In this document: piece by piece, positions 32,719 to 44,927 of the stretch
Layout: each line of letters starts with the position of its first letter
How positions within the stretch are numbered: position 1 is the stretch's first letter
Source: Dendrocalamus latiflorus
Lineage: Eukaryota; Streptophyta; Magnoliopsida; Poales; Poaceae
DNA: 64,000 nucleotides
Assembly: GCA_017311315.1 (NCBI GenBank)
Contig: CM029610.1
Location: 35,586,870-35,650,869, forward strand
Direction: 5' to 3'
Made by a program: the position numbers and the translations under genes
Notes under the pieces: generated by a model
Seen by the model: the letters and a program-made list of their open reading frames with translations, nothing else
The model's database searches: none
Told to the model about the DNA's origin: nothing

Positions 32719-33709
32719 TGAGAAACCGAGGGATCCACGGTTTCAAAACCAAAATTGAAGCGAAAAAGGAGACGAGACCTAGTAGCACGAACCGAAGAAC
32801 GTTTTGCATCTCGCCCTGGTCGGCCGCTCGAAACCGTCGTCGTCGTGGTCTCGCCGCCACCCCGGCCCAGCCGCTATTGCTGCCCGCCTATCGTTCGCAT
32901 CTGCGGCCTGCCGGGATCGCCACCGCGCGCCGATGCGGTGGCTGCATCCTCCGGCCTCCTGCCGCCGCTGATGGCCACGATCCTACGTGATTTGAAAATA
33001 ATTTGCGGATTTAGTTAATATTACGCATCTAAGAAATTTAGTTAATAGATGTTTTCTACAAAAATGATTTTTTACTGACATATTACGCATGTTATGTGAA
33101 TGAACGTGAGGTTCTGAACCTTACAACAACACATGTCAAGGTTGCACTAGCCCAAGATCGCACCAATTGTAAAAACCAAATGGGAAATTGGTAGAAATAT
33201 ATTATAATAACAGAAATTACAATATGAGCAGAGGCTCTTTATGAGTCCATAGAATGCTATACGAGGCTATACCTTTACATTGTCTTGGCACCGACTACAA
33301 CTAGAGTAAAAAAAACCTTCAGAGTTTAGTTTACACAGCTCGATGCATAAATATGAACAATTTTGAACATAGTTAACAAAAACACCCTTTCACGCATGAC
33401 CCAAGCAAACCTACCTACTAGTACTTGGTAATATTTTGCAGAATGGACCTTACGAAACATGGCATGCTAGTTATGGATTCAAGTATCTTTCCACTTATCT
33501 TCACTGTTCAAATTAGGATCAATATCCAAACAAAAAGCGACATGATTTTTTGGAACTTCTTGCAAGATTGCTTAGATCACTTCTTGAATCCACCATTCGT
33601 ATGTGAATCAATTCAATTAAGCGGCAGAAGCTCATGTGTGAAACAGGGGTGCTTTGCCCTTGCTCAAATTTACTTAGCATGCGACATCCATCAAGCATAT
33701 GCACAGCCT

Positions 33710-36700
33710 TCAGCATGCTGGCAAAGGGTCATCTCGTGCAAACTGCAGCATTGGGCATTTTGTTATTTTCAATAATTGAAGACCTTCAAGGTGTTCCAAC
33801 TGTCCTATCGACGAAAGTTTCTTGCAACAGCTAACCTCCAGAATTTCCAACAGTGGTAAATTAGGAAGCTGAGGAAGATGCATCATTTTATCAAAGCCTT
33901 CTAATTTTAAGTATTTAAGTGACGGAAAGACGGGAAGGTCACAGATTTGTTCACAGGACTGGATTCTCAAGTTTATCAAAGAACCAAACTGAGGCAACTT
34001 TCTTAGTTTGCTGCATCCACTAACATTAAGATCTCGCAGACAAGGGAAATCCCCATCCTCTACTCCATCCCAAATCTCCAAATCATACATCTTCCTTATA
34101 TCCATTGTCTCGAGTGCTGGAAATCCTTGAGTTTGCTCACTGATGTGACTAATGAATTCTCTTCCGACAATCTGTACTTTCTCCATTTGTTGTATCACCA
34201 AGTGTTTGAGGCATGGTAATTGTCCCAGCGATGGAAGTACATCACAGTTTTCGCACCCTTCCAAAATCACTTTAACCAACTTAACAAAGCAGCACTCTCC
34301 TAGCCATGGTGGAAATTTGTCACCACAATAACCACTTACAATCAGTTCCTCTAGATTTGGATGAGGCTGAAGCTTATCCAGCACCATACATGAGGTATGT
34401 GCATCTAGATGTTGTAATCTAGCAGTGAGGCTCCACCATTTAAGCACCAATTTATGCAGTTTCGTCTTGCTGCGCATATTTGCATTTACAGCATCTTGCA
34501 CGTGGTGTACATTCATCAACCCTGAGATGTGCAGCTCCCCACTTAGATTTACCAAGTAGCGCAGTCCACCTATACCACAATCTACAGAATTATCTGCCAC
34601 AGAAAATGCATTCAATGTCTGAAGACCAGTTAGAAGCTCAAGCTCAGATGGGATGGAGATGCTTGGGTACTCCAATACCGGTAATTCTAGGTGCCGCAGA
34701 TTAACAAGGTACCTAATTCCCCGTGGCAGCTTGTTAAGATAGTAGGAATGCTTCAAATCTAGTGTTTGCAGGTTCAGAAGTCCGCATACTGATTCAGGTA
34801 TCCTTTTGAGTTTGGTGTTCTTCAGGCCAAGGTAACGTAGGTGTATCAAATTACCAATAGATTCTGGGATCTGACTGATGTCAGTATTACTTAAATCGAG
34901 TGCCCGTAGGCATTCCAGGAGAAAGAATAGATCAGATGGTATCTTAACATGTAAGGAATTCCCATCAGTTTCACAACAGGTTCTTTTGATGATCAAAAGT
35001 GAGCGCAGATCCTGTCCATGAAAGAGCTGACCTTCTATAGTTATATCAGATTTGGGAAGTGAAGGAAGCACTGATGAATGCCTAATACTCTCACGATTAT
35101 TGATCACATAATCTCTCTTGCTGTATTTGTAAGGATCAATCCTGGCACATTCCTTTTCAGCAATAGATTGTGCTAATGCATGAAAAAAATCATGCATCTC
35201 ATACCTTCCTTCGATGGCATCATAGAATGGGGACTCCTGGAAGAAGCATCTCCCAACCAAGTCATCAAAGTACTTGCGACCAACATCTTCAGGCTGCAAT
35301 CTTTCATGATGTTGAAGAAAACCTTGTGCCATCCATAGGCGGATCAGTTCCTCCTTGTCAAATATGTATCCCTTCGGGAACAAGGAGCAGTATGCAAAAC
35401 AGTTTTTCAAATGCACTGGAAGATGATCATAGCTGAGCCTAACGGCAGGCAGGATCTCATTCACCAACTCATCATTAGTCCACACATCACTGTGTAAGAC
35501 TTCCCACCACTTCTCTTCACCAGATTTCGACCGAAGCAACCCTCCAACTGCCTTGGCCGCAAGCGGCAGTCCCTTGCACCTCTTGATGATCTCCTCACCG
35601 ATTGAAGCAATTTTAGGACACGTTTCTAGGTCCTGGTCATCAAATGCATGTCTCTTGAAGATCAACCAGCAGCTAGCATCAGATAAACAATTCAACCTCA
35701 ACTGATGTCTATGATCACACCCGACGATCTTAGCCACCACTGCATTGCGGCTTGTCACTATCACCCTACTTCCTCGCAAGGCAAATCTCAGAGGACCCTC
35801 GAGCCGCTCCCACACAGCCTTTTCCATGCTCCACACCTCATCAAGCACAAGCAAGAACCTCTTCCCCTTCAAAAGATCCACGAGTAGGCCTTGCAGCAAG
35901 CTCAGTTCAGTGATGTCACGCGTATCCCCTCCACACGCTTGCACCATTATCTTCGTCGTGCTAACCACATCAACACCTTGTCCCAAGCAAATCCATATGC
36001 GATAATCGAACAAATCCTTGATCCTTTGATCATTGTACACATGCTGGACAATGGTAGTCTTGCCCACACCACCCATCCCGACGACAGACACGACCGTGAG
36101 GACACGGCTACCGCAATCTTCAGATAAGAGAAGCTCAAGAAGGCGCTGAAGGTCACCCTCTCGGCCATAGAGCTCACCGGCCCAGAGGGACGAGCTCGGC
36201 GCGCGTGCGGATGCACGCGGCCGCACCGCCCCGTCCTCCGGCGTCAGACGGAGCGCCTCGCGGTCGGAGGCGATTTCGTAGTACTTCTCCCATACCTTCT
36301 TGATCTTGAGGCCCAGAGAGCTCAGCGGCGAATGCGACAGCAGGGCGCCGACCTCGCGGGCGCGGGCGCGGTTTTTGGCCGGATCGGCGCCGTCATCATC
36401 GTCGGCGCCGAGGTCCTCGACGAGGGAGGCACGCAGGGCCTCGAACCGCACCTTCTCGAGGATGTCCTCGACGCCGCACTCGACGTCGCGGAGCTCCCTG
36501 AGCCAGAGCCCCGCGGACTCGCTCGCGGCGGGGCCGGCCAGGCCGAGGCGCTCGGCGTCCCGGAGCGCGGCGCGGACGCGCTGCAGCTTGTCGCCGAGGC
36601 GGCGGAGCTGGTCCTCGTCGACGTCGCGGCACGGCTCGGAGACGGGCCCGAGGGGCGCGAGCGCGGACTTGGAGAGCCGTTTGGCGGCGAAGAAGAAGGA

Positions 36701-36757
36701 TTCCAGGGAGGCCTTGAGGTTGGCGAAGAAGACGCCGCGCTTCTCTTGGTCGGCCAT
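33710..36757 (-). CDS. NLR-B2: canonical CC-NB-ARC-LRR resistance protein
   Basis: A 1015-residue protein. The open frame extends further upstream but opens with GTG, so the ATG at 36757 (MADQEKRG) is taken. Residues 1-170 form the Rx-type coiled-coil region with an EDVID-like VEDILEKV at 96-103. The NB-ARC has P-loop GMGGVGKTT (227-235), RNBS-A YRIWICLGQ, kinase-2 RFLLVLDEVW, RNBS-B GSRVIVTSRN, GLPL CKGLPLAAKAVGGLL, RNBS-D CFAYCSLFPKGY and an intact MHD (YEMHDFFHAL). LRRs fill the remaining half. All catalytic motifs are present, so it should be signalling-competent. The C-terminus stops at DDPLPAC, where a one-base frame change appears to have cut a last LRR (PLPA then, in another frame, LKAVHMLDGCRML); NLR-B1 shares this. 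The 5' part is GC-rich, the LRR part AT-rich. Confidence 0.95.
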   Translation of the reverse strand: MADQEKRGVFFANLKASLESFFFAAKRLSKSALAPLGPVSEPCRDVDEDQLRRLGDKLQRVRAALRDAERLGLAGPAASESAGLWLRELRDVECGVEDILEKVRFEALRASLVEDLGADDDDGADPAKNRARAREVGALLSHSPLSSLGLKIKKVWEKYYEIASDREALRLTPEDGAVRPRASARAPSSSLWAGELYGREGDLQRLLELLLSEDCGSRVLTVVSVVGMGGVGKTTIVQHVYNDQRIKDLFDYRIWICLGQGVDVVSTTKIMVQACGGDTRDITELSLLQGLLVDLLKGKRFLLVLDEVWSMEKAVWERLEGPLRFALRGSRVIVTSRNAVVAKIVGCDHRHQLRLNCLSDASCWLIFKRHAFDDQDLETCPKIASIGEEIIKRCKGLPLAAKAVGGLLRSKSGEEKWWEVLHSDVWTNDELVNEILPAVRLSYDHLPVHLKNCFAYCSLFPKGYIFDKEELIRLWMAQGFLQHHERLQPEDVGRKYFDDLVGRCFFQESPFYDAIEGRYEMHDFFHALAQSIAEKECARIDPYKYSKRDYVINNRESIRHSSVLPSLPKSDITIEGQLFHGQDLRSLLIIKRTCCETDGNSLHVKIPSDLFFLLECLRALDLSNTDISQIPESIGNLIHLRYLGLKNTKLKRIPESVCGLLNLQTLDLKHSYYLNKLPRGIRYLVNLRHLELPVLEYPSISIPSELELLTGLQTLNAFSVADNSVDCGIGGLRYLVNLSGELHISGLMNVHHVQDAVNANMRSKTKLHKLVLKWWSLTARLQHLDAHTSCMVLDKLQPHPNLEELIVSGYCGDKFPPWLGECCFVKLVKVILEGCENCDVLPSLGQLPCLKHLVIQQMEKVQIVGREFISHISEQTQGFPALETMDIRKMYDLEIWDGVEDGDFPCLRDLNVSGCSKLRKLPQFGSLINLRIQSCEQICDLPVFPSLKYLKLEGFDKMMHLPQLPNLPLLEILEVSCCKKLSSIGQLEHLEGLQLLKITKCPMLQFARDDPLPAC

Positions 36758-37469
36758 TGTTTCGTAACGAAGCGAGAGAACGAAGCAACGATTGAGCCGC
36801 CGGCTGCGGAGTCGTCGAGACACTGCGAACTTGAGGCGGAGTGAGAAGGACTCGTGTGATTTTGGTCGGGGAGACTTCCGAGTTGACTCGGCTAAAGTTG
36901 AAGGATTGGGGATGGCTTTCAGTTTCACGAGTAATTACAGTTTTGACCCAAATATCTCTGCCTCGGCCGGCCCATGCCGCACGATAATCTCCAACAATTT
37001 GGGCCGGATGGCCTTGCTGCAACACTTTTAGGTTTTGGCTTCTGATTTATAGATTATATATTTTTTAGACTTTTTTCTCTCCTATTTTTTATTGTTTATA
37101 TTGATATACTATTTTTATTTAATTATGTAGAATAAATTAATAGTAGTTATAGTGTAAAATAAACTATAAGCTCGGGTTTATATAGAGCGCCGCGGTGAAC
37201 CCATCCAACGTCGTCATCAACGACTGACACCTGTACCCCACGTTTACTGATCCCCGCGTGTCATAGATACAGCAGTGATCCTGAACCAGCGCTCTCCCCT
37301 GTACGTGTACTAGTCCACCGTTCCGCGCAGCCGCACCCTTCCGCAAGAAAGGAAAGGAAAGGGGAGAGTAAAATCAAACCGCAAGGGAGGAAGAGCAAAC
37401 GAGCACGCGTGCCTTCTTCCTCCACGCTTGTAGGGTTTTCGGATCGGAGGAGCGCAAGCCGCCGCAGCC
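36758..37469. other. divergent promoter region between NLR-B2 and the succinate-CoA ligase gene
   Basis: The two genes are transcribed away from each other, 712 bp apart. About 37020-37170 is AT-rich and resembles the AT part of the MITE-like repeat at 10690-10850. A TATA-like TTTATATAG at 37177-37185 on the plus strand could serve the ligase gene, with a leader of roughly 250 nt. No clear TATA box for NLR-B2. Confidence 0.4.
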
Positions 37470-40400
37470 ATGGTTCGCGGATCGCTCGGGAAGCTGGCGT
37501 CCCGCGCCCTCTCCGTCGCCGGCAAATGGCAGCACCAGCAGCTGCGCCGCCTCAACATCCACGAGTACCAGGTGCCTGCGCCGTCCAGATCCGGCGGTTT
37601 CACCCCTATTTTGGTTCGATTTTTGCGGATTTTTTTTGCATCGATTTGGATGTCAGGCTAACGAGTTAGGGTTTCTGGCTGGGTGGTTTGTGTGGGTGTC
37701 GCAGGGCGCGGAGTTGATGGGGAAGTACGGGATCAACGTGCCCAGGGGCGTGGCGGCGGGGTCAGTGCAGGAGGTCAAGGACACCTTGAAGAACGTCTTC
37801 CCCAGTGAGAAAGAGGTGATGCTGCGGGTTCCTTATCTTTTTGTTGTTCGTGCCGTATTAATGTTTGCATTATTCATCCCATAGATGCAAATGCGAGGCT
37901 TGCCCTCTGGAAGTCATGTTGATCTTATTAGAGTGTAATGAGAAATTTTGATAGATTCACTAATTCATATGAGCGGATTGTATCATAGTTGGTGCACTAA
38001 AATTTTGATATATTCATTTATTCATATGAGCGGATTGTCTCATATCAGTCACAACCACATCAGCAAATTTCTGCAAATCTATTCATGACACAGCTATGGG
38101 TGCTTTTAGTAATATTGTAATGCTGTTTGGGCATAGGGCTATGTACAAACTTTTGACTATTAGGCACACTTGGGTTCTCTGTGAAATAGTCAATATATTT
38201 CTAGAAGAAATGGACTAGGTAAGGAGTTGAATGTGCTTATAACTTGTTATTAACTGAGATAATGGAGCACCTTCTTCTCAATACAAGCTAGTCCTGGGTC
38301 ATTCTGCATATAAATGTTTGTGTAACTGCATTAGTTGTTGTGTGGAACTGTGGATGAGTCAGTGAATGGTGGGGCGGTACACCCCCAATAATGATATAGC
38401 CGATTTTCATCCCAAGTGGATTTCGAACTATAATTGCACTTAGGTATGGTAGTTATATGTATCATAGCATGAGCTATTTTGTAGTTTGTAGTTCAATCAG
38501 AGGATGACCCTGTTGCAGATAGTTGTTAAAAGCCAAATCCTTGCTGGTGGCCGTGGATTGGGAACTTTCAAAAGTGGACTGCAGGGTGGCGTTCATATTG
38601 TTAAGGCTGAGGAAGCTGAAGGCCTTGCATGTAAGTTTGTGTAATAGATAGTTTACGATGTGTGATAGATAGTTTACAATATATTATACTCAGATTCATG
38701 CTGTGTTGCTGTGGCTTGAGATGTTGTTTTTCCCAGTAGTTATTGAGATTGTATTGCCAGTGATTGTTGCTACTTAAGAAAGTGGCCAATGGATGTAGAA
38801 TTTTAGACTTAGCAAATCCATGTTTATGATTAATCTTTATCACTCTTGCCTGGATTAAAATGGGAATGCACACCAGGCCAACTCTATGGTCTACATACAT
38901 GAAGACCAAGCATATATTTAAGTTGTGGTCCCATGTGATTTATTGGTTATTGTAAATGCTTTTGGTGATCACATTTGTCTCAATGAAAAACGCAACTTAA
39001 GCTCATATACTTGTATGAAGAATGTCATGGTTACATTCAGATTTAACCAAACTCATCTGTAGTAGGTGCATTCTTGCTTGGATAGATGCATTGTATTCAC
39101 ACCTTTGTTTCCATCTGTAAGGGTTTCTTATTTGATGTTTTGGTTCTGGGTGAATATGCCTTTCCATTTGAACTTCATTTAGTTGGATTGTTAGTGACAC
39201 GTAATGCTATCATTAATCATTTTCGTCATAGTCAGTTAACGAAATTGTAATTTGTGCTAGTCGACCGTGTATGTATTTTTACTGTTTGAGTAATTGTACT
39301 GAGTACTGACTCTTCTGCAGCTAAAATGCTCGGCCAGATTCTGGTAACAAAACAAACTGGTCCACAGGGGAAGATTGTGAGCAAGGTTAGTTTTTACTAA
39401 TATTAAACCATCTTGTGCATTTGTATTTCCTCTTTGAACTGTGATCGGTTTGCTGTTTTGTTTTGCTCTTGATATACATGGCCTATATCCATAGTTTCAG
39501 TTGACCTCTGTAGTATTGCTAGAAACTAGTATTCTAGATCTCGCTTGATTTTTGATTCTTCAGTAATCAATCTTCTTGCTTCCACAAGTTCAGTCCTTCC
39601 ACACTTGAGTGGTTTCTGTCAATATTTAGTTAAGCTGTGATGTATGGCTGTATGCATCCAAAACGCGCTTTAACCACACATACCCAAATGCTTCCAATCT
39701 ATTTACTCTCATGTGAAGTAAAAAAAAAAAGTGCCATAGCACCATACTAGGTATCTCTTTGATGCCATGCAATGGTAACTTGGCAAGAACTCTTTCCCTT
39801 GTTAACTTACTTTATCTGGTCTAGCCACAATGGATTTTGTAGTTATTACTTTTTTAATGCAATAATAGATATGCATTTAAACCTTTCAAGTAAAAAGAGG
39901 TTTACATAATGCTGTTGTCATGTGGCTGTATATGTTTGTATCAGTGTTGCACGTTATTTTCTTCTTTTTTGTTTGAAGCAAGCATTGCACTTTCTAATGT
40001 GTATGCTGTCTGCTTGAATCACTGAATAACTAACTACTGATATTTTTTTCAATTATCATGGACAGGTCTACTTGTGTGAGAAATTGTCACTTGTTAATGA
40101 GATGTACTTTGCCATCACCCTTGATAGGAAGACTGCTGGTCCAGTATGTCATTGGCCACTGACCAATATTTTATGTGGTTCATTTTGTCATTTACGTTAC
40201 TGAGCTTTTTGTTCTATTATTTAAATAAATCAGTGCATCTCGATATGCAAACTTTGTCCATCTAGAAGTACCAAATCAAATAGTTGTTAGTTCTTGATAC
40301 TTGGTTTCGTTGGATTTTTTTACTTTAATATTGTTTAGGATGTAGATCACTGATATTTTATAAGATAGTGTACAGGAGTATGCAATCACTCAAAATATGG

Positions 40401-43400
40401 ATCACATTTTCATGGGAAGAACAGTGAATTGCTATTTTTTAATTCCATAAAGTTTTCCGTTGATTTAAATAAAGTGCTTAATGTATTTACGTTTCAGCAA
40501 TACTCTGACATGGCAAAGTATGCATGAACTGATGAATGTTCACATAAATCTTTAGGCATCCGATAATAAGCTGTCACAATTTATAGCTAACTCTTACATT
40601 AAATCACACAATTTGTGGATGTGCAATTAAACAAGTTTCTTGTACAGATTAAGCACTCTAAGGCTATGTTATGCAACAGTATTCCTTTCTGCTTTTGTAT
40701 TGGTTTGATCTAGTTATTAATATTAACTGAACATTGGAGTGTAACCAGGTCTGCGAGTGTTAGTTTTGTGGCCCCTTATGACAAGTCTTCTGAGATGTGT
40801 TATAATATCTTTTAACTGCTGATGGCAATACTTTTTTTGTCAAACTATATGAAGTAATTTATCAACTAAACCATTAGTTAATATAAATTCCTATTTCAAA
40901 GGAGGGCCTCATGCCGTGATATTTTCTTCTTGCTGATATTCATATTTATTTTCAGCTCATTATAGCTTGCAGCAAGGGAGGAACCAGCATTGAAGATCTC
41001 GCAGAGAAGTATCCTGATATGATTATTAAGGTTATCTATATTCTTCAATTTAATTTTGGGATCAGTGTGTACCTATCTTAAGTAGTAGATCACATGTTGT
41101 ATCACATTTTTAGCATTTTTAAACCGATGATCTGTTTATATGTTGAAATTCAATTGGTTGGATTGCCAGGTTCCTATTGATGTATTCAAGGGAATCACAG
41201 ATGAGGATGCTGCTAAAGTTGTTGATGGTCTGGCACCAAAGTCTGCAGACAGACAATCTTCTATAGAACAGATTAAGAAGCTATATGAACTTTTCTGCAA
41301 GTCTGATTGCACACTACTGGAGGTACTGCAGTGGGATTTGGTTTCTCATTTGCAATGTCTGTACCCTAGCAGTTTTTATTACTAATTTGGACATTTTATG
41401 TGGTAGATAAATCCTCTTGCTGAAACAGCTGACAACAAGCTCGTCGCTGCTGATGCAAAGTTAAACTTTGATGATAATGCTGCATTTAGGCAGAAAGAAA
41501 TATTTGCACTGCGTGATACAACACAGGAAGACCCCAGAGAGGTATATTATTTGATGTCCTTTCCATCATTTACTTCTTCTCCTGTTCAGTTTAGCTCTCT
41601 ATGAAAGTGTTTTCTTCTATTTTGTACCCCTTACCCCTCGTTTGGAGGAAGACTTGCCTCTGTGGGGATATCATTGTTTTATTTCTTGTTACAAATATAA
41701 GAGCACTGGCAACTGAAGATATTCATCTTTACTACCTTTACAGGTGGCTGCTGCCAAAGCAGATTTGAACTATATTGGGCTTGATGGAGAGATTGGTTGC
41801 ATGGTGAATGGTGCAGGATTGGCAATGGCTACGATGGACATTATTAAGTTGCATGGTGGTACACCTGCCAATTTTCTTGATGTTGGTGGGAGCGCATCGG
41901 AGGGACAGGTATAAATAAGATTCATGTTCTTGTTTTATATCATCTTGGGTGAATCTAGAAGTTCTATTAACACCTGAAAGGCTGAAAGAGGTTGGCACAA
42001 CTAATAATTTATTCCTTGAAATCCTTGTTAAAATGTGATGCAATGTTGTTTTTGCACATTATGTTTTCAACAATTGCACATTTGTAATCCTTTTGCAAAA
42101 CTTCTGCTTAGGTTGTGGAAGCATTTAAGATATTGACTTCAGATGATAGAGTGAAGGCAATTCTAGTAAACATTTTTGGGGGTATCATGAAATGTGATGT
42201 GATAGCAAGTGGAATAGTGAATGCAGCTAAAGAGGTATGTCTTCAAGTTTTGTATGTACCTAGTTTTGATTGAATCAATACAACATTCTTATTGTGGTTC
42301 CACTTCGTCACATTTCTAAAATATAATTTATCCATTCAATGTTCATTTATTTCCATGGGGAACTCTTTTCATTAAGTTGGAAACATTTCATTTTGCATAT
42401 CATTTCAGTAATCCATTGCTTTACATACAATGTAACAAAAAACAACTATTTTGTCTTTTGGAACACTTTCTTTTCTTTTTTCCAAATGTTGGTGATATTT
42501 CATGAAATATTTGAAATTTCTGATTAGCTTCTGTCCTATATTTTTTTTATTGTCTTCGTGTATGTCCGCATGTGTAGTTTTCTATATAGCCTACCCCAAG
42601 CCAGGAAAAAGAATGAGGGTTATGTTAATCTTGACGAGCCAGTGTAAAAATCAAGCTATCTTTGTTGGAAGGGATTTCTTTTAGCCATTATTATTCTACG
42701 GGAATGTAATGCTAACGTGGGGCCTGTTCTTTTGGGCTACGGCTTATGACTTTTGGCTGTTTGTGAGAGAGAGTACGGTGAGATAGAGACTCGTGTGCGA
42801 TTTTGTGCGATTTTGGCCGATATAAATAGAGCCGTTGCAGTATATACTACAATCGACTTGTAAACCTCGCTTTGAAAAGACACTTCGTTCGAAAGCTAGT
42901 TATTATAGAAAAACACTTTATTGTAGAGAAGCGGCTTTTAAAAGCCGAAAAGAAGAGGGCCATGAAGTTTTTCTTGGCTGAATGTGATTGGGAATATTTC
43001 GTCAGCATGTTTCTTGAGTTCAATGATCAGTTTCTCCGCTTCACCAGCATGTGTCTTGAGTTTACTGATTAGTTTTTCGCTGATCAATGTGCTATGCTAC
43101 ATATACCTTTCCTGTACTAAGTTCCAGCATTTTTTCCTCAATTGCCAGGTTGACCTGAAGGTGCCAGTTGTTGTTCGGTTAGAAGGCACCAATGTGGACC
43201 AAGGGAAGAGGATTCTTAAGGTAATAAATTGGTGATCATATGTGTGCATGCTTGTTTTGTTTATTTCTGGCTGAGTTGTGCTTCCTTTGCCTGAAAACTT
43301 CCTTGTTTGACTGGTCATGTTGCTCCTATTGCAGGAAAGTGGAATGGCATTGATCACTGCAGAGGATCTTGATGATGCTGCTGAGAAAGCTGTGAAATCA

Positions 43401-43412
43401 TCTGTCAAGTAA
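37470..43412 (+). CDS. succinate-CoA ligase [ADP-forming] subunit beta, mitochondrial
   Basis: Twelve exons joined by GT-AG introns give one 422-residue frame: 37470-37571, 37705-37815, 38519-38630, 39321-39385, 40066-40143, 40956-41030, 41170-41322, 41407-41541, 41744-41908, 42112-42234, 43149-43220, 43335-43412. All phases match. Residues 1-27 are a basic, acid-free mitochondrial presequence, followed by [18 protein letters not shown], the start of the mature enzyme. Motifs are [13 protein letters not shown] (ATP-grasp nucleotide binding), CTLLEINPLAET (metal and nucleotide site), [19 protein letters not shown] and [13 protein letters not shown] (CoA-ligase part), and [17 protein letters not shown]. 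With the alpha subunit it interconverts succinyl-CoA and succinate with ATP formation in the TCA cycle. Length equals that of the plant family. Exon 3 to 4 is the only phase-1 junction. The intron at 42235-43148 holds a MITE. Confidence 0.97.
42721..42961. mobile_element. MITE in intron 10-11 of the succinate-CoA ligase gene
   Basis: Begins GGGCCTGTTCTTTTGGGCTACGGCTTATG and ends with an imperfect inverse (AAAAGCCGAAAAGAAGAGGGCC). Inside are GTGAGAGAGAGTAC and GCCGATATAAATAGAGCCG. A related fragment lies at about 26075-26165. I found no clear target duplication. Confidence 0.6.
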
Positions 43413-43967
43413 TTACCGATTTGTAGCGTATCAATCTGAAGTTGCTTTTTCACTGGTAAAAGAGAGCAGTGCTCTTACAGATTTCGGGGGCCCGAAGTCG
43501 TGAACCGCATTTTTTTAAGTGGAATTATTTTGGCTTTAGCTTTGCTTGCAACGTTGTTATCTCATGTTAATAAATCTATGTCGGCACAAAACTGAGCAGC
43601 CACTGTTTTGTCAAGTTCAGGTGGGATTTTACCTGTTTTGCCTTAAGCATCATAGTACATCTTGAGGCATCATTTGCCTGATCACCAACTGTAACTTGGC
43701 TAGGCTGTTCTAATCATATATAACTTGAGATTTTTGAATTTTATTATGTTACTGTTACATCTTTGCACGCCTCATGGGTATTCCAATGCTGGAGCTGAGT
43801 TTCCTGAAGCTGAGCTACATACAATGTATTGTTGAAATCATGCTGAAAAATGGTCACACAGAGAGTTCGATGCATCTCTCTTGAACGCATGTGCCTGAAG
43901 TTGGCATACATAGTTGATTTCATCGATGTGGCATTTTTAGATGATTTATGAATCTATTTATGAATTT

Positions 43968-44627
43968 ATTCACTTATAAATTAAAAGTTGATGACATTGA
44001 CATGTCCCTGGTAAGAAAAAATATATACTAAAAATTCCTCACGAAAATACAAAACATCTGACCATTAATTTAATGGGTCTTAATTTTAAAAGCTTAGATT
44101 TGATATTTAATATAGAGATAAAAATCTATCTGTATCTATACTAGTTATATGCTTAGAGAAAAATTTAGCTATTAATTTGGTGGACGATAGTTATAATGGT
44201 TCATATTAAAAATTTTATATCAAGTATAATCTAAATTAAGAGAAATTTGAAATTCACTTATATATTAAAAGGCGATGACATGTCCCTTAGAGTTGGTAAG
44301 AAAAAAAGAAAAAAAATATACTAAAAATTCCTCACGAAAACACAAAACATCTAACAATTAATTTAATGGCTCTTAATTTTAAAGGCTTAGATTTGATATT
44401 TAACATAGAGATAAAAAAATCTATTTGTATCTATACTAGTTATATACTTAGAGAAAAATTTAGCTATTAATTTGGTGAACGATAGTTATAACGGTTCATA
44501 TTAAAAAAATTCATATCAAGTACAATCTAAATAAAGATAAATTCGAAATTAAAAATAAAGAAAAATTAGCAATTTGGTTTCTATAGGATTTCTAAAATAA
44601 CATTCATAAATAACTAAAGTTTGTAAT
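43968..44627. repeat. AT-rich direct repeats, ~284-bp unit, two copies
   Basis: Two diverged tandem copies starting at about 43968 and 44252, each running from ATTCACTTATA through TACTAAAAATTCCTCACGAAAA and TATACTAGTTATAT to TATCAAGTA(T/C)AATCTAAAT. Related words continue on the other side of the LTR retrotransposon to about 57.1 kb, so the retrotransposon interrupted this repeat block. The class of the repeat is not clear; a decayed Helitron-like or satellite-like repeat is possible. Confidence 0.65.
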
Positions 44628-44873
44628 TGTCGTAGGGGTGGCCCCCACCTAAACCCAGCAGACCTGGCAGGAGATTACAAAGCCCAGAATAGGCCATGTG
44701 TAATGACATAAGCACCCCTAAAGGGACACTCCAATGTAAGGGCACTATTGTAAAAGCGCTCCTCATGTGCATATATATATGGCGGTAAGCCATGGGGAGG
44801 ACCCAGGCCATTACACTTATCTTCATTACTCTCCACTACCATCTCTCTCTCTGTTTGGTCTGTAGCCACAACA
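44628..44873 (+). repeat. 5' LTR (246 bp)
   Basis: TG…CA ended. It contains CATATATATATGG, a likely TATA region at about 44768-44780, and CACTTATCTTCATTACTCTCC, a probable start region. Confidence 0.95.
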
Positions 44874-44874
44874 G

Positions 44875-44893
44875 TTGGCGCCGTCCGTGGGGA
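44875..44893 (+). other. primer-binding site of the retrotransposon
   Basis: TTGGCGCCGTCCGTGGGGA follows the LTR after one base. TGGCGCC-type sites are common in Tat/Athila-type gypsy elements. I cannot name the tRNA with certainty. Confidence 0.65.
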
Positions 44894-44927
44894 GGACGGA
44901 GACAAGCCTGAAGACCGAAGGAAAAAG

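Larger units (their letters stand above)
30440..33709. other. intergenic region between NLR-A2 and NLR-B2
   Basis: Contains the W-box pair (30559-30571), an AT-rich MITE-like insertion (about 30838-31085, related to 10690-10930), duplicated GATAAGGATGCTTGTGTCCACTCCTGA phrases on both sides of it, AGTAAAATT repeats (31245-31425), a large MITE (31943-32718) and the GC-rich stretch 32760-32980 shared with copy 1. No gene recognised. Confidence 0.5.
26254..34970. repeat. tandem segmental duplication, copy 2 (NLR-A2 + NLR-B2)
   Basis: Counterpart of 15342-26040. This copy keeps the complete NLR-B gene, so it probably represents the ancestral right end. It lacks the LINE but has its own MITE at 26687-26833, a MITE-like insertion at about 30838-31085, and a longer MITE at 31943-32718. 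Confidence 0.9.

Noticed and set aside
32745..33020. Short frame in the GC-rich block shared by both duplication copies
   Set aside because: Open in copy 2 but altered in copy 1, no recognisable domain; could be a remnant of an unrelated gene, not supportable.
36757..36928. N-terminal extension of NLR-B2 by 57 residues
   Set aside because: The extended frame opens with GTG; MADQEKRG at 36757 is the first ATG and has a normal CC-NLR start.
39001..39200. Small frames inside introns of the succinate-CoA ligase gene
   Set aside because: They lie in introns bounded by well-matched splice sites and have no similarity I recognise.
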